Part shown: one piece after another, positions 57,397 through 64,000 of the stretch
How positions within the stretch are numbered: position 1 is the first letter of the stretch
Layout: every line of letters starts with the position of its first letter
Source of the DNA: Agriotes lineatus
Taxonomy: Eukaryota; Arthropoda; Insecta; Coleoptera; Elateridae
Assembly: GCA_940337035.1 (NCBI GenBank)
Contig: CALNHX010007772.1
Location: 1 to 64,000, forward strand
Reading direction: 5' to 3'
DNA length: 64,000 nucleotides
The notes under the pieces: model-generated
Seen by the model: the letters and a program-made list of their open reading frames with translations, nothing else
What the model was told of the DNA's origin: nothing
Database searches by the model: none
Position numbers and translations under genes: made by a program

Positions 57397-57639
57397 TTAA
57401 GCATCGAGGCCATTCTCTTCGCTAATATATTTCAAGAGTTGTAAGTAGTCAGCAATATCAATATATTGAAATTCATCATGACAAAGCAATTCTTCCTTTT
57501 TCTTAAACATTCCTTTAATTTCACGCTGCTGACCCAGTTTAGCTAGCTTGTTCCAGTTAATGAACCTATCCATCTTAAATTCGAGCATTACGCTTTCCAT
57601 TTGCCTGAATCTGGCCGCGTAGTAACCACGCAACGTCAT
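57397..57639 (-). CDS. Unrecognised 80-residue protein with its own poly(A) signal
   Basis: Start ATG in a good context (AAAAATGAC). The protein is Lys/Glu/Leu-rich, with aromatic residues in the first third (LRGYYAARFRQM), a predicted helical middle (REIKGMFKKKEELL) and an ISEENGLDA end. It has no signal peptide or membrane segment and looks like a small helical intracellular protein. The stop TAA is followed within about 12 bases by AATAAA (minus strand, near 57386-57391), as in compact intronless genes or processed copies. It starts 56 bp beyond the end of a hAT MITE. I do not recognise the family. It could be a real small gene, the last exon of a larger gene, or a retrocopy. Confidence 0.5.
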   Translation of the reverse strand: MTLRGYYAARFRQMESVMLEFKMDRFINWNKLAKLGQQREIKGMFKKKEELLCHDEFQYIDIADYLQLLKYISEENGLDA

Positions 57640-59870
57640 TTTTTAAGAACCCACCACTAATTTGCGGTGTATCCGTTCGGTGTAGCATAAAGTGGCAACT
57701 AGTTTGCAAATTGCAAAATTCCACCTATTTTTAGCCTCTTCCTGATATTTAAACTGGTCGCCTTGGCGATGTCGCGTAGCTACGCTGAGCGAGTCGATAA
57801 GACGCGATCAGGACGCCACAGACGCCCTCCGGGCACCCAGCGTATTTTGGTTTTGCGTTTTTCAGCTGATGCAACTGCAGAGTGCTTTAAGTACGCCCAG
57901 TGGGACTTCGAAAGTATTACAATTAAATCGACGTCCTTGCTCGAGATATACCTAAATTCACCTGCATACGAGATGGATTAATGCAAAAATTCTATTCGCA
58001 GCGGAAAATTTTTAAATCGGTCAAGATGATGCAAAATGCACGAGTTATTGCGCAATGAGATTCTCCCCCTTGGCGTTTTGGCATGAAATGATCGCCGTGC
58101 CCCATTTTTGGAACTAATAGTAATCGCCAGTGGCAATTAATTGCCACCGCGTAATTTGTAATTTAAACGGTAATTGTCTTATGTTGCTTATGATCTCGAG
58201 CAGTGGTGGCTCGCTATAAGAAGCCGATAGGCCATGGCTCTACCATAACAAATCAAGTCATTCAATATTTTTTTATTCTGAGCACCAGTAATTTCATGAA
58301 TATAAGCTTTAAGATAAGCACTGCTTGCTTTCACGGACTTACTGGTGCCAAATCGACAGTGTATAGACTGTAGCAGGGGTAGAACGACAAGAAGTAGAGC
58401 TAAAGATAAGAATATTTTAACAGTCAATGGGAGCCACGTCCGCGTAGGCTCAAGCCACAAGCAGGCTCAGTCTGATCTGACCCATGCGAATAACGCGCTA
58501 ATGTCGTGTCTGTGATTAAAATTTTCGCACGTACGCTAACTTTATCGACTTAAGATGAAGAAAGGCCTCATCCGGGAAGCATATTCGGAAGGTCGCGTGT
58601 ACAATTTCGACGGAAAAGATGTTGCACGGTTTTCGCAAAATAATAACTTATCATTTCATTATACTAATAATTTACCGGTAAATTGGCTTGAAATAATATA
58701 TGTACATCAATCACGCATGCAACTATGTATCTCAAGCAGTGGAGATGCATTTTTACCGAATTGTTCATTTAAACGAAAAGCGAAAGAAAGGTAGTCGATT
58801 CAGTTCTTCACATTTTATTAGCCTGTAATTTTGGTAATTGTTGTCACTATGTTAATTTCTGCCAGTCCATATGTGACATATTTAAATCTCGGGATATCGG
58901 AACCCGTCTTAGTCTGTGAGGGGGTGGAAAATTCATTTTACGTTCGGTGGTCGACCCTACCATCAAAATTCTCCACGAGCCATCACTAACCTCGAGAGGG
59001 GAAAGCAAGTTAGTCAAAAGAGTTTTCTTCACATCAGAATTGGCATTCCTCTCACATGGTGGAAGTCGGAGCTTGAGAGTAAAGATTGTGATTGTAATAA
59101 TGTTGGCTTTGACTCGTACTTCTGTTTTGTTTTTTATCGTGTTTCCCGCCCCCCTGCGGAAGTAGACCACATCAGTGTGACCCCCTTAAAGTTTTGCTCA
59201 TTGAGCATTGAATATTTCATGTGCAGGCAACGAATTATGTGTCCACGCTATGATCGTGAATCAGTCGTTTCAGTGGAATATTCCAGAAGAGGAAAGTTCA
59301 AAGAAAGCGTTGTTGCAAGTGCAAACCTATTTACTGTCTGAAACAGACTTACAAGGTGCGTGCGGTTAGCTGATAAAGATAGATATATAAAAAATGTTTA
59401 TTATTTTTGTTATCATTACGGCACCATCGTAGTTTACTGATCTGAAGTATACTGGGAAAACTCCAACTTGGAAAAGCTATCAACAAAGGCGTCGGGAAAT
59501 TTGGGAAGATTTGGTACGCTGAATGAACGTACCTGTGCATTCATGTGCTTGGAAATTTCTGCGACTGAATTTTGCTTTACAGTGAAAGTAAACAGGATGA
59601 AATCTGATACGACTATAGTATTCAACACATAAATTACAGTCAACTTTTCAAGTTACAGCTACGGGAATTTTTCTAAATGTCATGGTAAATTTGATGGACA
59701 CGCCACAAACTTGCCAAATAGCATCTAGCTCTCCCAAACGGAGCTGGGCTCAGGCTGGCCGCCGGGCAAGCAGGACCGACCCACTCGAGCGATGAGTTGA
59801 CAGCTACGATAAAGCGGTTCTGGATGCGCGGTAATTCCACATTGAAATTTGGTGATGAGAACTTCAAAGA
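57640..59870. other. Mixed DNA with overlapping frames, no gene recognised
   Basis: Immediately upstream of the 80-residue ORF (57640-57900) GC content is raised, which could be its promoter. A minus-strand frame at 58188-58460 has a hydrophobic stretch (LPLTVKIFLSLALLLVVLPLL) that could be a signal or membrane segment. A block at 58847-59341 is open on both strands (107-141 codons). None has a recognisable domain. Confidence 0.35.
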
Positions 59871-59874
59871 CTTA

Positions 59875-60623
59875 GGGCCGGTTTTTCAATCATGGTTTAA
59901 ACTTTCGTTCACGAAAACTTAGTTCAAGAGCTGATCTCGGTTCAACGACATTTCCGTTTTTCAATCGAGATCTGACAGTGGTTCACGTGAACGCAGTTTA
60001 ACCGTAGCTCAGTTCCGAACACGCTTGTGTATCTAATATCGCATCTGTTTAAACCAATTCTGCGTCTGCGTCAATCGTTCACGGATTAGATTTGAGGTTA
60101 CCCGCAACCGTTTTTGGTTGATTATTCCTTCAATTTCGTGTATTATGCGATTTACTGTTATTTTCGAAAGTCGAAACCTAACGAAAAACTCGTTTTCATC
60201 CCACGATGTAAAGTGGTTTGGCCGTTCTCGAATTTGACGAATACGTCTTGGTCGATTTAAATACTCTAATAAATGAACTTCTACATCTCCGTTTTCGTTA
60301 TCATGGAATATTGCAAATAAACGCTCCAGATTGTCCATTTTTAATAACAATTTTCGGCGGACAATACAAAACAATTATTTTTTCAGGTTATGTTTAAAAG
60401 CGCGTAATAACCAAACCAAAATATCGTATGATCGATTCGGCAGGTACCTACGAAGTTATCCGAATGTCGCTGAACTGAGTTTAAACCAGCCCTCTGGACC
60501 GTTTAACTTGAACGCCGTTCAAACCCGGTTCACCTGTTGAACCAGTATTGAAAAACGGTACAAAATGTGTGAACTGGGTTTAAACCCTGAACTGAGTTTA
60601 AACCATGATTGAAAAACCGGCCC
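59875..60623 (-). mobile_element. Internally deleted PIF/Harbinger element with perfect TTA duplication
   Basis: The ends GGGCCGGTTTTTCAATCATG and CATGATTGAAAAACCGGCCC are perfect inverted copies, continuing as GTTTAAAC-rich subterminal repeats. TTA flanks both sides (59872-59874, 60624-60626). At 749 bp it keeps only the start of the transposase, so it is a deletion derivative of an autonomous element. Confidence 0.9.
60033..60374 (-). pseudogene. HARBI1-like transposase, N-terminal fragment
   Basis: Begins around MDNLERLFAIFHDNE (residue 13 of the open frame). FVRFRLSKITVNRIIHEIEG (about residues 68-88) matches the N-terminal helix-turn-helix region of HARBI1/PIF transposases, where (F/Y)R.SK..V..L...I is usual. 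The frame then runs into terminal-repeat sequence, so the DDE domain is deleted. Not functional as a transposase. Confidence 0.75.
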
Positions 60624-60626
60624 TTA

Positions 60627-61732
60627 GTGTTAAGGAAGTGGGTGATCGCTCAAAAACCGTAGGGTTGCCACAAGGGCCATTAAAACTATTTCCAGAAAGC
60701 AACTTCACATCATGCGCTGGGCCTACTGTTACAGCTCAACCTCACTGATTACTTGTTCGTTCGACTGTCTCCTCTGCCGCTCGGGTTCGCCTCACAGCGT
60801 ACCAAAATCGGAGCAATGTCAAAACAGTGCTCACCGTTCTTTAACCATTGAGGTGGTGTTCAGCGTTAGTATGTTTTCCACGGTCAGACAATGGACAAGG
60901 AATGCTACTTGGGAGATGAATATGCTCCAACTTTCTTTGCCACTTGTTTGAACTTCATTTAGAAGTTTCACTAACTTCTTTTCAGTTCTTTTGCATATTG
61001 GACCGTGAGTCTACTGTTGATTGGTTATAAAAATTGTCCAAAACATTTACGACTTTTGACTGCAATTTCTAGATATTTTCCGATCGCCAGGTATGGCATT
61101 TCTGGTTTTTCAGTTATTTCACCCAATTTATTTTGGTGGAGAACGTGTTACCAATACAAATTAATTATCAGCTTAGATTGCTTCATCTCTGTAGATACAA
61201 ATGTAGCCATTTCTTGCTTTATGTCGCTTATACATACTTGTGAATCCAAACAATGATTTTGATATGGCCATTTTCCATGCTGCGTGCCATAAACACTAAC
61301 TCTTTGCAGTTGACACATAAATAACTATTCCAATATGAACCTTATTCTTTTCAGAGCTGTCGGCAATAATGATAATTGCAAATCTTAAAGCTTCTTTCTT
61401 AGGAGTGGAAATATTTCAATGCAACCTCATTACTGGTATTTTATTTTAGATTTTTGGTGATCATAATAACGGTTAGTGGCATAGTGTCAATATTTTTGAA
61501 TATACGTAATTGTGATGATATATCCTTGAGAAGGTAGCCGCCTATAGTGATGAAGAATGACACGAAATAAGTCTTCTCTTTTTATGCGCACATTAAAATG
61601 ACAATAAGTAATATCGAGTCTCTTGATTAAAGTTATGAACTTAACTAAAGTAACTTTTAACTCCCGTGGCAACACCATTTTAATTGCTCAGTGGCTTATT
61701 ATCTCAGAAGCCTGAGAAGCCCGGGCTTGCTG
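60627..61732. other. Non-coding DNA, no gene recognised
   Basis: Frames at 60712-60951 and 61005-61256 carry Cys and aromatic residues but no domain. No repeats were noticed. Confidence 0.4.
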
Positions 61733-61840
61733 CTCAATATTTCAGGAGGCGCAAAAATGGAATGATCGACAAAAATGTGTTTGACCTTCGTCATAAAGTA
61801 TGAATTCCCAGTTTTATACCTACTGGAAATTGTAACCTAA
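61733..61840. repeat. Dispersed repeat, partner at 18.75 kb
   Basis: AGGAGGCGCAAAAATGG, TTCGTCATAAAGTATGAATT and TACTGGAAATTGTAACCTAA parallel 18749-18850. The sequences have diverged. Confidence 0.5.
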
Positions 61841-61979
61841 AAAGCTGACAGCAAAAGTAATATATGGGGGCAAAATTTTAAGGGTCCCCTAACTCATCCA
61901 TGATCAATACGTCATTGGTTGCATTAAACTAATGGTCGCTTCTAAAGGGTTTTGGTACTCCGAATTTGAACCCATTGAA

Positions 61980-63710
61980 GCGGGAATTTAAAGTCGTTTA
62001 AATTATGTTAAACGTAATTTTAACAATGTCTGTTTCAGTGAGATTGAAAGTCGTTTTAACGAGATAACAAATCATGTTCACTAAGTGAAAATCGTTTAAT
62101 TGTGATAATTTGCTTCATATCCATAATAATGCGTAATCACTATGGTTTCTTGTCAGTTTAATAATGACAAAAATTCAAACGTCAAAATTTAACCACTTAT
62201 GAATAATTTTAGTATGATTATTAAAGGTGCTTCACCAACTGAATTTTATCTATTTATTCAGGAAATAATCACGCCGAACATCCCGCGTGCGTGTAAACTA
62301 GCCTGAATAAATGTGTACGATTTTCTGTTTTGCGCTGAAGAAATATATTTCGTAAATTTTCCGCCCCAAAATCACTCGTGCTACGCAGTCGGGATTCTTA
62401 TTGAGCGGCAAATTTACGCGACTGTTTCCCGCATCCCTTATTGGGCAATCAAATGCCATGATTTTCCAAAAGACAACCAATCACGTGTTTTTATAGTGAC
62501 AAAAAACCAAAACTTTCCCTTGGGATTTTATCAGTTTCTTTTGCCACCTGTATCGATGGCAAACACCAAATATGTTGTTTCAATCAACGTGCTATTTCAA
62601 AAACGTCATTTAAACTGTCATTGTGCATGAGTGTAAATGTCAAAATGAACCGATATTTGGGAAATAGTCCATTAAATGTATTTCGGGCTCTTGATTTTGC
62701 TCGGAAAATGTTTTACTCAAGATGTATTGTTTCTTGGCAATGCCCCTCGACAAACTAATAACTTGGACAAATTCCCTCGCCTTCGGCTCGGGAGTTTGAT
62801 CAAGTTAGTTTGTCTTGTGACATTGCCAAAACAAACTACTTTCGTAGAACATTCTTACAGGCAACATCGTTTGCCCTTAATACATTATTAATGACAAATT
62901 TCGTAGCAAAACATTCTGACAGAAAACGTCAAAATTTAATTGGCTATTGTAATGCACTTGGGATATTACTGTTGATTAAAAGTTCATTTAACCAAATGAA
63001 ACGTCGTTTAATTAGGTAGCAGTGACTAAGATGTAATTAAAAGATATTTCTGCAAACAATTATATCACCGAAATTACTATAACTATAGGGAAACTGAAAA
63101 TCGTATAATAAACAATATTAAAAACACATAACAAGATTTGAAGTTCATTACACCAGAGTTAAATCCGTTGAGATTAGATTAAAGATGGAACTTATAAGTC
63201 GTTTTAACGAGATTAGCAGTTGGATAAACAACTCAAAACTGCTTCAGGTTGTAACAAGACAAATGTCAATCAATGCAGTAAACGTTCAAGACCTTATCCT
63301 AATTAAATAGAATTTTAACAAAAAGATCATATACACAAGATTAAAAGTCAGTTAAGGTTAACGACATATTTTCATCAATGAAATGAATTTCCATTGAAAC
63401 GCTACTAATCTCGAGAGAAATAGTTTAAAATCGTTTACACTAGATTTAAAATCAGTGAAAATGATTTAATAAGATTAAAAGTTGTTTCAACGAAAACAAA
63501 AGCCGTTTATTGGACACTTAAACGTTAAAATTACATTAGGTATGGCTTTAACGCAGCAATAATTACACCTTTGATAAAATTGAGTCTTAATGAAAGTAAA
63601 AGTTGTTTTAACAAAATTCAAGGTCTAACGAGATTAAAATAAAAAAAGATGTAAGAACTTATGAACGAATATTCAGTTTCATAAGATTAAAGGTCGTTTT
63701 AGAAAGTCTA
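61980..63710. repeat. Degenerate short-motif array (AGATTAAAAGTCGTTTTAACGA)
   Basis: Variants of AGTCGTTTTAACGAGATT recur near 61991, 62049, 63197, 63479, 63600 and 63691, with GATTAAA before many of them. Spacing is irregular, as in an eroded tandem array. GTTTTAAC/GTTAAAAC words make much of the tract weakly palindromic. Confidence 0.5.
62704..62858. repeat. Hairpin with CCTCGCCTTCGGCTCGGG loop
   Basis: The arm 62704-62775 (AATGTTTTACTC, GTTTCTTGGCAATG, GACAAACTAATAACTTGG) is the inverse of 62790-62858. The centre CCCTCGCCTTCGGCTCGGGA is GC-rich and itself folds. Similar GAGCGAAGCGAG centres occur at 63775. Confidence 0.7.
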
Positions 63711-63970
63711 ATAGTATATTATGATACGAGTTTTATAAGAAGCATTTTGTAGCACGCACGGATTTAGGGTACGACGAGCGAAGCGAGGAGTGCCCTAAAG
63801 GAGTAAGTGCTACAAAATGCCTTATAAACGAGGTATCATACAGTATTTTATCTACTTTGCCACTTTTTAAAGCAAAAAATGAAAATTTTTAGTATTTTTA
63901 TATAACATCGCTTTGTGTCTATTACGATACGCGTTTGCCTCAGCACGAACGCAAAGTAGATAAAAGCCTT
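63710..63970. repeat. Two adjacent hairpins with GACGAGCGAAGCGAGGAG centre
   Basis: TGATACGAGTTTTATAAG, GCATTTTGTAGCAC and TTAGGGTAC (63723-63772) are inverted at 63790-63840 around GACGAGCGAAGCGAGGAG. Next to it, TTTATCTACTTTGC (63847) is inverted as GCAAAGTAGATAAA (63951). No coding content. Confidence 0.75.
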
Positions 63971-64000
63971 TTAAAGAAAATGTAATCGGAAAAATAAAAT

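Noticed and set aside
58188..58460. 90-codon frame with a hydrophobic segment, possibly a secreted peptide
   Set aside because: No cleavage-site logic, no poly(A) signal and no recognisable mature peptide; kept only as a note on the region.
58847..59341. Block open on both strands for 107-141 codons
   Set aside because: Frames overlap antisense to each other and show no domain; probably a repeat fragment or chance.

Overview
The window reads as AT-rich animal nuclear DNA, almost certainly from an insect. The supports are one protein-coding exon recognisable as the insect mitochondrial proline dehydrogenase gene (sluggish-A/PRODH) and a dense, decayed set of typical insect transposable elements. 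The many palindromic elements with TACAG(G/T)GTG-type ends suggest a beetle, but I cannot prove the order. There are no bacterial operons, and most open frames are short and random.

Layout. 0-2.6 kb: little recognisable. 2.6-5.5 kb: a decayed ORF and a 5'-truncated, frameshifted non-LTR retrotransposon with an RNase H domain, flanked by two 621-bp direct repeats. 5.5-9.5 kb: AT-rich DNA with minor repeats. 9.5-10.5 kb: a pogo/Tigger remnant. 11.8-13.4 kb: a probable Polinton/Maverick polymerase fragment next to a decayed foldback, followed by a Tc1/mariner-type MITE. 14.0-14.93 kb: a GC-rich promoter region and exon 1 of the proline dehydrogenase gene on the + strand, with a clean splice donor. 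The remaining 49 kb is probably its first intron and flank. 15.6-21.1 kb: a hAT remnant invaded by three or four foldback palindromes, then more foldbacks and MITEs. 22-34 kb: SINEs, a paired dispersed repeat (one copy with an RTE insertion) and a 1.25-kb hAT element with target duplication. 34-39 kb: a degenerate satellite-like tract, a mariner fragment and a SINE. 40.6-43.3 kb: an RTE 3' end joined to a Penelope-like element with a GIY-YIG domain and a hammerhead-like motif, then SINE and repeat duplications. 46.6-49.9 kb: two large foldbacks, one with a Harbinger MITE in its loop and the other abutting a six-copy 125-bp minisatellite, plus a near-perfect hairpin. 53.4-54.2 kb: a second, different Penelope-like remnant. 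55.3-57.4 kb: a tRNA-derived SINE, a Tc1-type MITE and a hAT MITE. 57.4-57.64 kb: an unrecognised 80-codon ORF with its own poly(A) signal. 59.87-60.63 kb: an internally deleted PIF/Harbinger element with perfect TTA duplications. 62-64 kb: degenerate short repeats and hairpins.

The only host gene I can name is proline dehydrogenase, the first enzyme of mitochondrial proline catabolism. Everything else of confident identity is mobile DNA. The best leads are the foldback cluster, the minisatellite fused to a foldback terminus, the 621-bp duplication around a retrotransposon, and the small 80-codon ORF.
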